A stretch of DNA of 64,000 nucleotides from Dyella dinghuensis (GTDB taxonomy: Bacteria > Pseudomonadota > Gammaproteobacteria > Xanthomonadales > Rhodanobacteraceae). Made by a program: the position numbers and the translations under genes. Shown here in pieces: positions 27,378 to 37,983 of the stretch. The notes beneath the pieces are model-generated. The model saw nothing but the letters and a program-made list of their open reading frames with translations, searched no databases and was not told the origin of the DNA. The stretch's first letter is position 1; every line of letters begins with the position of its first letter. The stretch covers positions 434,001 to 498,000 of the forward strand of contig NZ_RYZR01000003.1 of assembly GCF_003977615.1 (NCBI RefSeq), written 5' to 3'.

Positions 27378-27477
27378 TAATTCTTCATTTCTTATATTAA
27401 TCTTATAAATCTCCGCCAATGGATTAATTCGACGATTTTCTTATTTCAATAATTCTTCAATTCTTAGATTATCCTTA
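27378..27477. repeat. pair of 28-base imperfect direct repeats
   Basis: Copies at 27378-27405 and 27450-27477 share 24 of 28 positions. Both begin TAATTCTTCA and end CTTA, with a central TTCTTA. Centres are 72 bases apart, close to seven helical turns. Their position upstream of the TonB receptor suggests tandem operator sites or repeated UP-like elements. Confidence 0.7.
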
Positions 27478-27479
27478 GC

Positions 27480-27507
27480 GCATTTTCTTTCGCATAAAAG
27501 AAAATGC
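27480..27507. repeat. perfect 11-base inverted repeat
   Basis: GCATTTTCTTT (27480-27490) and AAAGAAAATGC (27497-27507) are perfect reverse complements around CGCATA. It is placed about 90 bases before the TonB receptor ATG, directly after the second direct repeat. It may be an operator for a dimeric regulator. It lacks a following T run on the plus strand, so it is unlikely to be a terminator. Confidence 0.65.
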
Positions 27508-27593
27508 CAATTTAATATATTTGTTATATATGTGTCACACAGCGTCTCTACGGTGTCGGCCTTCTACTACCCCGCCAACACCGGAAAAAAACA

Positions 27594-29870
27594 ATGACGC
27601 GATCCACACATGCGCTGTACCGCTGCCCGCCGGCTTATCTCGCTCTTTGCCTTGCAGTAGCCCTTTCCAATCCGGTTTCGGCGCAGGACGCGGGCAATGC
27701 TACAAATGCCCAGACGAGTGGCCCTGGTACCAGCAATAATTCATCGAACAGCACCTCGACGAAGAATGCAAAAACCCTCGAAGGGTTGCAGGTCAATGCT
27801 AATTCGGCGGTAACTGCCATTGCCCCCACGCAAGGCTCGACCATTGCCACACAGCCGCAGTCGATCATCGGCAGCACGTACATCCAGGAAAACATCCCCC
27901 CGACCGGCGACTACACCGACGCCATGGCCATCTCGCCGAGCGTGTACACGATCGCGCCGAACGGCCCGGGCTTGATGGAAACGCAGGTCGCTTCGATCCG
28001 CGGCTTCCAGGATGGCCAGTACAACGTCACGTTCGATGGCATTCCGTGGGGCGACTCGAACGACTTCACGCATCACTCCACCTCGTATTTCACCAACCAG
28101 GACACCAGCAGCGTCACGGTCGATCGCGGCCCGGGCACGGCCGGTACGCTGGGCGATGCGACCTTCGGTGGCACGGTGTCGGTGGAATCGCTCAATCCGA
28201 CGAACGATTTCAATCTTCACCCGTATGTCAGCCTTGGTAGCTGGGAAACGGCTGTCGAAGGCGCGGTCATCAACACCGGCAAACTCAACAGCAGCGGCAC
28301 CAGCGCTGTGATCAACGTCCAGAACGGTTCGTCCGATGGCTACCTCACCGACGCCGGTCAGCGCCGCCAGAACGTGTTCGCCAAAGTGGTACAGCCGCTG
28401 GGCGATAACACCACGCTTACCTTCGGCGGCATGTGGAACAAGATCAACCAGTACGTTCCGCTTGGTGCAACCAAGGCGCAGATTGCCGAATACGGCCCGA
28501 ACTATGCCTTGAACGACAATCCGAACAGCCAGTCCTACTACCGCTACAACCAGGATCAGATCAGCACCTACATGGGCTATGTCGGTCTGCATTCGGAATT
28601 TGACGGCTGGACACTGGACAACAAGGCCTATACCTACGCGTACAACCACTACGGCTACAACGGCCTGGACCCGAACGGCGAAACGCCGAACGGCACGTTC
28701 TGTAACGGCAAGGGTGACGACTGTCTCTATCCCGACAACGTACCTGGCCAGCACATGCGCAATTGGTATCGCTCGTGGGGCGATATCCTGCGCGTAAGCA
28801 AGGAACTGGGCCCAGGCGAGATCCGCACAGGCGTTTGGTACGACAAACAGGACAACTTGCGCTGGCAGTACGAGTTCGACGATACGTTGGACCAGCCCGC
28901 TATCAACACGACCGGTCAGCCGACCAAGGGCAGCGATAGCCCGGTGGATCGCTTCATGACCGACTCGCTGCGCACCATCCAGCCGTTTGTGGAATACCAG
29001 TGGAACATCACCGACCAGGCTTACCTGGTGGGCGGCGTGAAGTACGAAGACTTCCTGCGCGACATCGATTCCCTGTACAACCAGAAGACCGGCTTGCCGC
29101 TGGATTACTCGAAGGAATGGAACGCCACGCTGCCGTCGGCTGCGTTCCACTACAGCTTCACCTCCGATTGGACGGCGTATGCGCAGTGGGCAAAGGGCTT
29201 CCTGGCACCCAACCTCAACCTGTTCTACGTCACCAATCCGTCGATTTCCGATGCATCGCTTCAGCCGGAAAAAACCACGAACTGGCAGCTCGGTACCACC
29301 TGGACCAGCGACCGCCTGACGCTATCGGGCGACGTCTACAAGATCGACTTCAACAACTTCATCCAGAGCGTGAAAGTCGGCGCCAACACCATCTTCTACA
29401 ACGGCGGTGGCGTGCATTACACAGGCGTCGAGCTCGAAGGCACCTACATGCTCGGCGGTGGCTTCAGCGTCTATGCCAACGGCTCGCTCAACCGCGCGAT
29501 CCAGACTGCCAGCAACACCTGGAACCCGAATACGCCGCACAAGACCGCTGCGCTGGGCATGATCTACACCAATGGCTCGGTATATGCATCGCTGATCGAC
29601 AAGTTCGTCGGCAAGACGTACTACACGGCCAATGCGAACGACGACACGCCGATCGGCGGCTATGCGGTGACCAATTTCACCGCCAGCTACAAGTTCGATC
29701 CGCACATGACCGATGTGAAGGACTTCAAGGTCGGCTTCCAGATCAACAATCTGTTCAACAACACCCACATCGACGCGCTGGCCGGCACCACCGTGGCCGA
29801 TAGCACGCCGCTGTTCTGGACGATTCCGGCGCGCAACTTCAACTTCACCGTGTCGGCGGATTTGTTCTGA
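27594..29870 (+). CDS. TonB-dependent outer-membrane receptor
   Basis: The protein has 758 aa. A signal peptide ends near PVSAQD. A linker rich in Asn/Ser/Thr and a short sequence LEGLQVNANSAVTA, resembling a TonB box region, precede the plug domain (about 85-200), which includes ASIRGFQDGQYNVTFDGIPWGD. The remainder is a 22-strand barrel with alternating aromatic residues, and the last residue is Phe, as expected for BAM recognition. It imports a ligand across the outer membrane using TonB energy. The acid phosphatase gene follows with a 1-base overlap, so the substrate may be a phosphorylated compound (inference). Confidence 0.93.
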   Translation: MTRSTHALYRCPPAYLALCLAVALSNPVSAQDAGNATNAQTSGPGTSNNSSNSTSTKNAKTLEGLQVNANSAVTAIAPTQGSTIATQPQSIIGSTYIQENIPPTGDYTDAMAISPSVYTIAPNGPGLMETQVASIRGFQDGQYNVTFDGIPWGDSNDFTHHSTSYFTNQDTSSVTVDRGPGTAGTLGDATFGGTVSVESLNPTNDFNLHPYVSLGSWETAVEGAVINTGKLNSSGTSAVINVQNGSSDGYLTDAGQRRQNVFAKVVQPLGDNTTLTFGGMWNKINQYVPLGATKAQIAEYGPNYALNDNPNSQSYYRYNQDQISTYMGYVGLHSEFDGWTLDNKAYTYAYNHYGYNGLDPNGETPNGTFCNGKGDDCLYPDNVPGQHMRNWYRSWGDILRVSKELGPGEIRTGVWYDKQDNLRWQYEFDDTLDQPAINTTGQPTKGSDSPVDRFMTDSLRTIQPFVEYQWNITDQAYLVGGVKYEDFLRDIDSLYNQKTGLPLDYSKEWNATLPSAAFHYSFTSDWTAYAQWAKGFLAPNLNLFYVTNPSISDASLQPEKTTNWQLGTTWTSDRLTLSGDVYKIDFNNFIQSVKVGANTIFYNGGGVHYTGVELEGTYMLGGGFSVYANGSLNRAIQTASNTWNPNTPHKTAALGMIYTNGSVYASLIDKFVGKTYYTANANDDTPIGGYAVTNFTASYKFDPHMTDVKDFKVGFQINNLFNNTHIDALAGTTVADSTPLFWTIPARNFNFTVSADLF

Positions 29871-30607
29871 TGCAACGTTACGCATTGCTGTTGAGCATGC
29901 TGCTTTTCAGCCAGTCCGCACTAGCTGACGGCGGTGGCACGAGTCCTGCCACCGTTGAACTGTCGAACCTGCTGCCGCCTCCGCCGGCAGCAGGTTCGAT
30001 TGCGGCCCGGCACGATCTTCAAGTTGTGCTGAGCACGCAGCACACACGCACTGCCGCAGACATGGCCGCGGCCAAAGCCGATGCGGACCGATCCGTCTTT
30101 CGCTTTGCCGATGTGTTCGGCACGCCATTTCAGGCGTCCGCGTTACCCAAGACAGCCGCGTTTTTTACTCGCACGGCCGAACTCGACAAGGCATCAGTAA
30201 AGGAAGCCAAAGAGTACTGGCAGCGTCCGCGGCCATCGTTGGTATCGAGTCAGGTGCATCCGCTGTCGAAGGAAAAAGCCAACGACTGGAGTTATCCGAG
30301 CGGACATTCCACGTTCGGTTATACGACGGCCGTGTTACTCGCGAACATGGTGCCGGAGCAACGTGCGGCGATCTTTGCGCGTGCTGATGTCTACGCCGAG
30401 CATCGTATCGTGATGGGCGTGCACTTCCCGAGCGATGTCGAAGCAGGACGTGTCGCAGGCACCGTAATTGCCGACGACATCCTGCGTGATACGGGTTACC
30501 AGGCGGATTATCAGGCGGCTCGCGCAGAGTTGCGTCATGCGTTGGGTTTACCGGCTGATCCAGTGACGCCCGCATCATCGGTGCCCGCTGCAACCGCAGT
30601 TCACTGA
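29870..30607 (+). CDS. class A (PAP2-type) periplasmic acid phosphatase
   Basis: The protein has 245 aa. A signal peptide (LLLSMLLFSQSALADG) leads to the non-specific acid phosphatase fold. The motif K-x6-RP is present as KEYWQRPRP, followed by PSGHSTFGY and HRIVMGVHFPSD with the catalytic His and Asp, so all three phosphatase motifs appear intact. It should hydrolyse phosphate monoesters in the periplasm. The ATG overlaps the receptor stop (TGATG), so the receptor and phosphatase are translated together. This coupling suggests uptake and dephosphorylation of one substrate class. Confidence 0.92.
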   Translation: MQRYALLLSMLLFSQSALADGGGTSPATVELSNLLPPPPAAGSIAARHDLQVVLSTQHTRTAADMAAAKADADRSVFRFADVFGTPFQASALPKTAAFFTRTAELDKASVKEAKEYWQRPRPSLVSSQVHPLSKEKANDWSYPSGHSTFGYTTAVLLANMVPEQRAAIFARADVYAEHRIVMGVHFPSDVEAGRVAGTVIADDILRDTGYQADYQAARAELRHALGLPADPVTPASSVPAATAVH

Positions 30608-30620
30608 GTTGATAAAAAGA

Positions 30621-30645
30621 AAGGCGCCCTTCAGGGCGCCTTTTT
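30621..30645. terminator. bidirectional rho-independent terminator
   Basis: AAGGCGCCC (30621-30629) pairs with GGGCGCCTT (30634-30642) around TTCA, and T runs follow on both strands (30641-30645 on plus; complement of AAAAAGA on minus). It serves the convergent acid phosphatase and lolA genes; the lolA stop abuts it. Confidence 0.9.
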
Positions 30646-31307
30646 CAATTCTTGATCGGCTGCGTGGTGATGACCGGCAAATCACCCACCACATCTGTGC
30701 CCTTGGGCGGCGTGAAATTGAAATCCTGCGGCGGAACATCCGGATTGCGCTGCCAGTTCGAGAAGCGAATATCGGTGGTCGAACCGAGCTGATCGCGAAA
30801 CTGCATGCGTGCAAGGCCTTTGGCATCGAAGCCAAGATCGACATAGTCGAACTGCGGGTCCTGAGCGCGCGAGGTCAGGCGTAGCCACGCAAGACCATCG
30901 TGCTCACCCTGTTCGGTGATGTTGAAGTCTTTGTCGACCTGCGAAAGATCCGTCAGCACGGCCAGCGGATTGTGTGACGACTCCGTATCCTGGCGGCGCA
31001 CGGTGACCTGCTGCAGGCCTGGGTCGTACGACCACACGCGGCTACCGTCCGCGATGATCGATTGCTTGTACGGCGCCAACGTATCCCAACGGAATTGACT
31101 CGGCGCCTGCAATACCAGCGTGCCACTGGTCTGTTGCGACTGACCGCTCGGATTGCTGAGTGTCTGGGTGAAGTTGCCAGACAAGGCGTGCAACCCGTGT
31201 GCAAACGTATCCAGTCGGGCACGCGCCGGGCCCGTGGCAGCTTGCAAGAGCGTACTGAGCGACAGCGCAACCACGGCGATAGCGGCGGCGAAGCGGAGGC
31301 GTTTCAT
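30645..31307 (-). CDS. lolA: outer-membrane lipoprotein carrier protein LolA
   Basis: The protein has 220 aa. A signal peptide (IAVVALSLSTLLQAA) precedes the LolA half-barrel. Typical features are the early LSGNFTQTLSNPSG, the conserved SGTLVLQAPSQFRWD and the pair YKQSIIADGSRVWSYDPGLQQVTV. It ferries lipoproteins from LolCDE to LolB across the periplasm. It lies 62 bases downstream of ftsK in the same direction, the usual Xanthomonadales order; normally rarA follows, but here a TonB receptor and phosphatase intervene on the other strand. Confidence 0.95.
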   Translation of the reverse strand: MKRLRFAAAIAVVALSLSTLLQAATGPARARLDTFAHGLHALSGNFTQTLSNPSGQSQQTSGTLVLQAPSQFRWDTLAPYKQSIIADGSRVWSYDPGLQQVTVRRQDTESSHNPLAVLTDLSQVDKDFNITEQGEHDGLAWLRLTSRAQDPQFDYVDLGFDAKGLARMQFRDQLGSTTDIRFSNWQRNPDVPPQDFNFTPPKGTDVVGDLPVITTQPIKN

Positions 31308-31369
31308 GAGTCCTGTTCCTGATTGGCCATATAAGCCAAGTGTGCGGCGGGAATGCTTAATGGAAAGCG

Positions 31370-33700
31370 TCAGTTCTTCGGTGGCGGCGGCGCCAGCACC
31401 TCACGGTTGCCGTTGTGCTGCGGCCCGCTGACCACACCGTCGGCTTCCATCTGTTCGATCAGACGCGCGGCACGGTTGTAGCCGATGCGCAAATGACGCT
31501 GCACGCCGGAAATGGAAGCGCGGCGCGTTTCGGTCACGATGCGAACCGCGCGGTCGTAAAGCTGCGCGTCTGCGTCGCCACCACCCTCTTCGCCTTCCAT
31601 CGGCAAACCGGCGTCGCTGATGAACTTGCCGTCGCTGGTCGCCTGCACTTCTTCCAGCACGCCTTCGATGTACTGCGGCGCGCCTTGAGCTCTTAGCCAG
31701 TTCACGACGTTATGCACCTCATGGTCGTCCACGAAGGCGCCGTGCACACGTTCCGGCGTCGCCGTGCCGGGCGGCAGATAAAGCATGTCGCCGTGGCCCA
31801 GCAATGTTTCGGCGCCGGACTGATCGAGAATCGTGCGCGAGTCGATCTTGCTCGATACCTGGAACGCGATGCGCGTGGGAATGTTCGCCTTGATCAGGCC
31901 CGTGATCACATCGACCGACGGACGCTGCGTCGCCAACACCAGATGCACACCCGCCGCACGCGCCTTCTGCGCAAGACGCGCGATCAGCTCTTCGACCTTC
32001 TTGCCGACGATCATCATCATGTCGGCAAACTCGTCGATGATCACGACGATGTAAGGCAGCGGTTGCAGCGGTTCGGCCGCAAGATTCGGCATTTCGGGAT
32101 TCGGGCGGAACAACGGATCGAGCAACGGCTGGCCCGCGTTCTCCGCGTCCTTCACTTTCTTGTTGAAGCCGGCGAGATTACGCACGCCCACCGCGGCCAT
32201 CAGCTTGTAGCGGCGTTCCATCTCGGCCACGCACCAGCGCAGCGCGTTGGCAGCTTCCTTCATATCCGTCACGACCGGCGCGAGCAGATGCGGAATGCCT
32301 TCGTAAACCGAAAGCTCCAGCATCTTCGGATCGATCATGATCATGCGCACGTCTTTCGCGCTGGCTTTGTACAAAAGGCTCAAGACCATCGCATTCACCG
32401 CGACGGATTTACCCGAACCGGTGGTACCGGCCACCAGCAAGTGCGGCATCTTGGCCAGATCGACCACTACCGGCTTGCCGCCGATGTCTTTGCCCAGCGC
32501 CAGCGCCAACGGCGATTTCTGCTGATCGTATTTGTCGGAACGCAGAATTTCCGAGAGAAACACGATCTGCTTTTTCGCGTTGGGAATTTCCAGGCCGATG
32601 ACGTTCTTGCCCGGAATCACGTCCACCACGCGTACGCTGACCACGGACAGACCGCGTGCAATGTCTTTATCCAGACTCGACACCTGACTGCCGCGCACAC
32701 CAGCCGCCGGTTCGAGTTCGAAGCGCGTAATCACCGGGCCGGGATAAACGCCGACCACTTTGGCTTCGATGCGGAAATCCTTGAGCTTCAGCTCGACCTG
32801 ACGCGACAGCACTTCGAGCGTTTCTTCCGAATAACCCGGACCCTGCTCCGGTGCTTCATCCAGCAACGAAAGCGGCGGCAATTCGCCGGGCTGTGCCGCT
32901 CCGACGAACAACGGAATCTGTGTTTCCACGCGCGCGCGTTCGCTCTTCACGACCGGCGCGGCGGGTGCCTCGATACGCACGGGTTCGCGTTTGGCTTGCT
33001 TGATCGCTTCGGTCTTCTTGACCACTTCGCGCTCGGCGCGCGCTTGATGCGCGGCGATCACTTCCGGTGCTGCACGAAGCTTGTCGCCCATCCAGCCGAA
33101 CAACTTCAGCACGCCCTGTCCGGTCGCATCCATCAACTTGAACCAGGACAAACCCGTTGCGAGGGTCACCGCAATCAGAAATACCGCGAGCAACAAAAGC
33201 GGCGCGCCCTTGTCACCGAATGCACGCAACAACCCATGGCCGACGGCACGGCCAATCACACCACCGGCGCCTTCCGGCCCCATGGTGCTGTCTTGAAACT
33301 TCAACCAGCACAAACCGGGCGCGGTGATGAAGAAGAACACCGAACCGATCAGGCGCAGCGAAGGCTCCCACGGCTGCACGCTGCGCGCACCGTGATTGCG
33401 CAACACCTGCACACCGAGGAACAAAAGCAGCAGCGGGAAGAAATAAGCGATGCCACCGAACAGGTAGCGCAGCAGGTCGGCGATATACGCGCCGACCGTG
33501 CCGCCCAGGTTTTGCACATGCTCCGTGGAATTGGCATGCGACCAGCCCGGATCTGCAGCGTCGTAGCTAAACAGACAGACCAGCAGGTAAAGGGCCAGCG
33601 GCATCAACAGCAGCGCGCCGGCCTCACGAAGACGACGCTTGAGCTCTTCGCTCAAGCCCGTCTTTTCCTTTTGTTTTTTTACGTTCGCGCTACGCGCCAC
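31370..33700 (-). CDS. ftsK: DNA translocase FtsK
   Basis: The protein has 776 aa. Four N-terminal transmembrane helices (about 25-200) anchor it at the septum. A fairly short linker rich in Lys/Glu/Pro (about 225-290) precedes the motor. Walker A is [14 protein letters not shown] and Walker B lies in [14 protein letters not shown]. The C-terminal gamma winged helix contains [26 protein letters not shown]. It pumps DNA and coordinates dimer resolution at division. The start at 33700 is preceded by AAAGGAAA. The preceding gene ald ends 32 bases upstream. Confidence 0.98.
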   Translation of the reverse strand: MARSANVKKQKEKTGLSEELKRRLREAGALLLMPLALYLLVCLFSYDAADPGWSHANSTEHVQNLGGTVGAYIADLLRYLFGGIAYFFPLLLLFLGVQVLRNHGARSVQPWEPSLRLIGSVFFFITAPGLCWLKFQDSTMGPEGAGGVIGRAVGHGLLRAFGDKGAPLLLLAVFLIAVTLATGLSWFKLMDATGQGVLKLFGWMGDKLRAAPEVIAAHQARAEREVVKKTEAIKQAKREPVRIEAPAAPVVKSERARVETQIPLFVGAAQPGELPPLSLLDEAPEQGPGYSEETLEVLSRQVELKLKDFRIEAKVVGVYPGPVITRFELEPAAGVRGSQVSSLDKDIARGLSVVSVRVVDVIPGKNVIGLEIPNAKKQIVFLSEILRSDKYDQQKSPLALALGKDIGGKPVVVDLAKMPHLLVAGTTGSGKSVAVNAMVLSLLYKASAKDVRMIMIDPKMLELSVYEGIPHLLAPVVTDMKEAANALRWCVAEMERRYKLMAAVGVRNLAGFNKKVKDAENAGQPLLDPLFRPNPEMPNLAAEPLQPLPYIVVIIDEFADMMMIVGKKVEELIARLAQKARAAGVHLVLATQRPSVDVITGLIKANIPTRIAFQVSSKIDSRTILDQSGAETLLGHGDMLYLPPGTATPERVHGAFVDDHEVHNVVNWLRAQGAPQYIEGVLEEVQATSDGKFISDAGLPMEGEEGGGDADAQLYDRAVRIVTETRRASISGVQRHLRIGYNRAARLIEQMEADGVVSGPQHNGNREVLAPPPPKN

Positions 33701-33732
33701 CGGGGTCTGTTTCCTTTAGGGATAGGGTGACT

Positions 33733-34797
33733 TTAAACCACACCCTGCAACGCCGGGTGGACCAATTTGCCACCGTCGACGTTGATGCCCTTCTTGAGCG
33801 GCTCGAATTCGCGCCATTCCTTACCGGCAGCCAGACGCTGCACGTACGGAAGGATTGCCGCGGAAATGGCCACGGACGAGGTCTGCGGCACGGCGCCCGG
33901 CATGTTGGTGACGCAGAAATGCGTGACACCGTGCACGTCGTAGGTCGGTTCCTTCCAGGTGGTCGGACGCGATGTTTCGAAGCAACCGCCCTGGTCGATG
34001 GAGATATCCACCAGCACGCTGCCCTTTTCCATCGTCTTGACCATCTCTTCGGTGACCACGCGCGGCGCCTTGGCGCTCGGGATCAGCACGGCGCCGACCA
34101 CGATGTCGGCCGTGGCGACTTCTTCAGCCACCGAGGACTCGTACGCGTACAGCGCAGTGACGTTCGGGCCCATCGCCATCATTTCGGCGAGGCGGTCCTG
34201 ACGCTTGTCGAAGACCACGACGTTGGCACCGGCCGCCGCAGCCAGCGCAGCAGCATTGCCACCGGCAGCGCCTGCGCCCAGCACCACGACCTTGCCGCGC
34301 GGCGTGGAGGCCATGCCGCCGAGCAACTTGCCCTTGCCGCCCTGCGGGCGATGCAGCAGCGTCGTGCCGATCTGCGTGGCGATACGGCCGGCAATGACCG
34401 ACATCGGCAGCAACAGCGGCAGGCCGCCGTCTTCTTCCACCGACTCGAACGCCACGCCGGTCAAACCGATGTCCAGCAGGCTCTTCGTCAGCGCCGGTTC
34501 GGCAGCCAGGTGGAGGTAGCAGAACAGCAGGTGATGCTTCTTGAGCAGGGCCAGATCGCCGGCGATCGGCTCCTTCACCTTCACGATCAGCTCGCCCGCG
34601 TCGTACAGCGCGGCGGCATCCGGCACCAGTTTGACGCCAACCTTCGAATAGGCTTCGTCGGAGAAACCGCTCTTCTCGCCCGCGCCAGCCTGAATGAATA
34701 CCTCGTGACCACGGCGCACCAGATCGGCGGCAGCGGCGGGAACGAGGGCAACACGACCTTCGAGGGTCTTGGTTTCTGAGGGAATACCGATACGCAT
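33733..34797 (-). CDS. ald: alanine dehydrogenase
   Basis: The protein has 354 aa. It interconverts L-alanine and pyruvate with NAD. The N-terminus MRIGIPSETKTLEGRVALVP with RRGHEV is the family signature. A catalytic Lys/His region is near VKVKEP and YLHLAAEP. The Rossmann motif VVLGAGAAGGNAAALAAAAGA is clear. The start at 34797 is set by homology; a longer frame to 35403 runs through trxB and is false. It is divergent from trxB and directly precedes ftsK. A strongly structured region with an intrinsic terminator lies upstream of its start (separate entry), suggesting attenuation. Confidence 0.93.
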   Translation of the reverse strand: MRIGIPSETKTLEGRVALVPAAAADLVRRGHEVFIQAGAGEKSGFSDEAYSKVGVKLVPDAAALYDAGELIVKVKEPIAGDLALLKKHHLLFCYLHLAAEPALTKSLLDIGLTGVAFESVEEDGGLPLLLPMSVIAGRIATQIGTTLLHRPQGGKGKLLGGMASTPRGKVVVLGAGAAGGNAAALAAAAGANVVVFDKRQDRLAEMMAMGPNVTALYAYESSVAEEVATADIVVGAVLIPSAKAPRVVTEEMVKTMEKGSVLVDISIDQGGCFETSRPTTWKEPTYDVHGVTHFCVTNMPGAVPQTSSVAISAAILPYVQRLAAGKEWREFEPLKKGINVDGGKLVHPALQGVV

Positions 34798-34820
34798 GGG
34801 GAATGAATCCTGTGGTCTTA

Positions 34821-35974
<1,154 letters not shown>

Positions 35975-35984
35975 GCCGTTTTAT

Positions 35985-36014
35985 CCGTCATTCCGGCGCA
36001 CGCCGGAATGACGG
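35985..36014. repeat. REP-like palindrome after trxB
   Basis: CCGTCATTCCGGCG (35985-35998) and CGCCGGAATGACGG (36001-36014) are perfect reverse complements around CA. Such CGTCATTCCGGCG palindromes recur between genes in many proteobacteria. Here it may also end the trxB transcript. Confidence 0.75.
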
Positions 36015-36064
36015 GTTCAGATCTATTGATCGTCCTGCAACGTCGTTGATGGCATCATGACATC

Positions 36065-37201
36065 GTGATTGAAGCACGCTTCCACGACAGCATCGACGGC
36101 ATCGCCAGCGCAGATTGGGATGCGCTGCGCCCCGACGACAATCCGTTCGTCTCACACGCTTTTCTCTCCGGTCTCGAACGCACAGGCTGCATTCGCCCGG
36201 AATGGGGTTGGCAGGCGCATCATCTTGGTCTTTATCGCGACAACGCGCTGATTGCCGCCGCGCCGTTGTATCTGAAAGGCAATTCGCACGGCGAATTTGT
36301 CTTCGACTGGAGTTGGGCGAGCGCATGGGAGCGCGCGGGCGGCGACTACTATCCCAAGCTGCTCAATGCGGTCCCCTATTCTCCTGTGATTGGCCCACGG
36401 TTGTTGGTCGGGCCAGACGGCGCAGAAGCTTCCGAGCACCGAAAGATGCTTGTACAAGCCATGCAGCAATACGCCCGGCGCCTGCAGCTTTCTTCCATCC
36501 ACGCCAACTTTCTGGACGACGCCGATCTGCCCGCGTTCGAGGGCGAATGGATGGCGCGCAGCGACGTGCAATTTCATTGGCACAATCAAGGCTACGGCGA
36601 CTTCGACGCATTCCTTGCCGCGCTCAATCACAAGAAGCGGAAGAACATACGCCACGAACGCCAACGTGCCATGTCGCACGGCCTGCACCTGGGCATGCAC
36701 AGCGGCGCATCGCTCGATGCACGCACCTGGCAACGCATCCATTCGCTTTATGCGTCGACGTTCGATGCAAAAGGCAACCATGCCGCGCTTACCGAAACTT
36801 TTTTTCAGTACTTGCGCATCGATTTAGGTAATGCGGTGCAATTGGCGCTTGCAAAAGATGGTGATGACATCGTGGCGATGGCGCTCTTTCTGCATAGCTC
36901 CACCACGCTGTATGGCCGTTACTGGGGCGCGTGTGTCGACCTGCCGGATCTGCACTTCGAGCTCTGCTATTACCAGGGCATTGAATACGCGATCGCACAA
37001 GGACTGGCCCGTTTCGAACCTGGAGCACAGGGCGAACATAAACTGGCACGCGGCTTTCTACCGGTGCGCACGCATTCGCGCCATTACCTGGTGCATGAAG
37101 GATTTCGTTCGGCAGTACGGCGTGCGCTTGAGCACGAACGCGAAGGCATGGATGCTTACGCAGAAGAACTGCTCGATCACTCGCCCTACGCCGAACGATG
37201 A
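36065..37201 (+). CDS. GNAT-fold (DUF482/FemAB-like) protein
   Basis: The protein has 378 aa with a GTG start. The family features are DDNPFVSHAFLSGLE near the start, WSWASAWERAG, the basic segment HKKRKNIRHERQ (about 196-207) and a conserved C-terminal block YGRYWGACVDLPDLHFELCYYQGIEYAI with FEPGAQGEHKLARGFLP. These proteins are built like peptidoglycan-precursor aminoacyl transferases or GNAT acyltransferases; the substrate is unknown. It overlaps aat by 4 bases (ATGA), so the two are co-translated, consistent with an aminoacyl-tRNA-linked role (inference). Confidence 0.88.
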   Translation: MIEARFHDSIDGIASADWDALRPDDNPFVSHAFLSGLERTGCIRPEWGWQAHHLGLYRDNALIAAAPLYLKGNSHGEFVFDWSWASAWERAGGDYYPKLLNAVPYSPVIGPRLLVGPDGAEASEHRKMLVQAMQQYARRLQLSSIHANFLDDADLPAFEGEWMARSDVQFHWHNQGYGDFDAFLAALNHKKRKNIRHERQRAMSHGLHLGMHSGASLDARTWQRIHSLYASTFDAKGNHAALTETFFQYLRIDLGNAVQLALAKDGDDIVAMALFLHSSTTLYGRYWGACVDLPDLHFELCYYQGIEYAIAQGLARFEPGAQGEHKLARGFLPVRTHSRHYLVHEGFRSAVRRALEHEREGMDAYAEELLDHSPYAER

Positions 37202-37983
37202 TTCGCCTTCCTTTGCTCGATGACAACGCGCCCGATCATTTCCCTGATCCACGCACGGCGCTGATCGAACCGAATGGCCTGCTGGCGTTCGGCGGCGATC
37301 TGTCGCCCGAGCGCCTGATCGCTGCGTACTCGCACGGCATCTTTCCGTGGTTCAACGAAGGCGAGCCGATTCTGTGGTGGTCGCCCGATCCACGTTGCGT
37401 TTTTGAGACCGAAGCGCTGCGACCCAATCGCAGCCTGCGGCGTGCATTGTCAGATACGTCATGGCATATCACCGCAGATCGTGCATTTCGCGAAGTGATG
37501 CTCGCCTGCGCCGCACCCAGGGCTGGGCAAGCGGGTACATGGATCAGTCCCGCCATGATCGATGCCTACGTGGCGCTGCATGAAATGAATCGTGCGCACA
37601 GCGTGGAAGTATGGGACGGCGATCAACTCGTCGGCGGCATCTACGGCGTTTCCATCGGCCGGCTTTTCTGCGGTGAATCCATGTTCAGTGCGCGCAGCGG
37701 CGGATCGAAGCTCGCACTGTGCGCGCTTGCTGGATGGCTTCGCGAGTGGAGCTGTCCATGGATCGATGCGCAGGTCAGCAATCCGCATCTGCTTGGACTT
37801 GGCGCGAAGGAGATTCCGCGCAGCGCGTTTCTGCAAAACGTTCGCGTATTGACATCGGCGCCATTCGATCAACAGCAGTGGCACAACATCGCTGATTTGC
37901 CAGCCAATCGCCTATTGATCGACAGCGACATCAATGGTCCGGATGAAGTGCAAGCGTCTTCAGAGCCGGATAGTTGTCCATGA
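37198..37983 (+). CDS. aat: leucyl/phenylalanyl-tRNA-protein transferase
   Basis: The protein has 261 aa. It transfers Leu or Phe from tRNA to N-terminal Arg/Lys, marking proteins for ClpAP. Hallmarks are GLLAFGGDLSPERLIAAYSHGIFPWF, then ILWWSPDPRCVF and GVSIGRLFCGESMFS, in the usual order. It overlaps the upstream GNAT-like gene by 4 bases. Its last 53 bases overlap the end of the convergent HD-GYP gene. infA and clpA, which commonly lie nearby, are not in the window. Confidence 0.97.
   Translation: MIRLPLLDDNAPDHFPDPRTALIEPNGLLAFGGDLSPERLIAAYSHGIFPWFNEGEPILWWSPDPRCVFETEALRPNRSLRRALSDTSWHITADRAFREVMLACAAPRAGQAGTWISPAMIDAYVALHEMNRAHSVEVWDGDQLVGGIYGVSIGRLFCGESMFSARSGGSKLALCALAGWLREWSCPWIDAQVSNPHLLGLGAKEIPRSAFLQNVRVLTSAPFDQQQWHNIADLPANRLLIDSDINGPDEVQASSEPDSCP

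Larger units (their letters stand above)
27273..27593. promoter_or_regulatory. AT-rich divergent regulatory region of rarA and the TonB receptor
   Basis: From about 27360 the DNA turns sharply AT-rich against its surroundings. It contains two imperfect 28-base direct repeats and a perfect inverted repeat (listed separately), then TATATATG at about 27526-27533, which could be a -10 element. No Fur-box-like palindrome was recognised. Confidence 0.6.

Noticed and set aside
31712-33730. 672-codon open frame on the plus strand opposite ftsK
   Set aside because: It is antisense to a firmly identified FtsK over its whole length. Its protein is rich in His, Arg, Gln and Asp with no domain, as expected of a shadow frame in GC-biased coding DNA.
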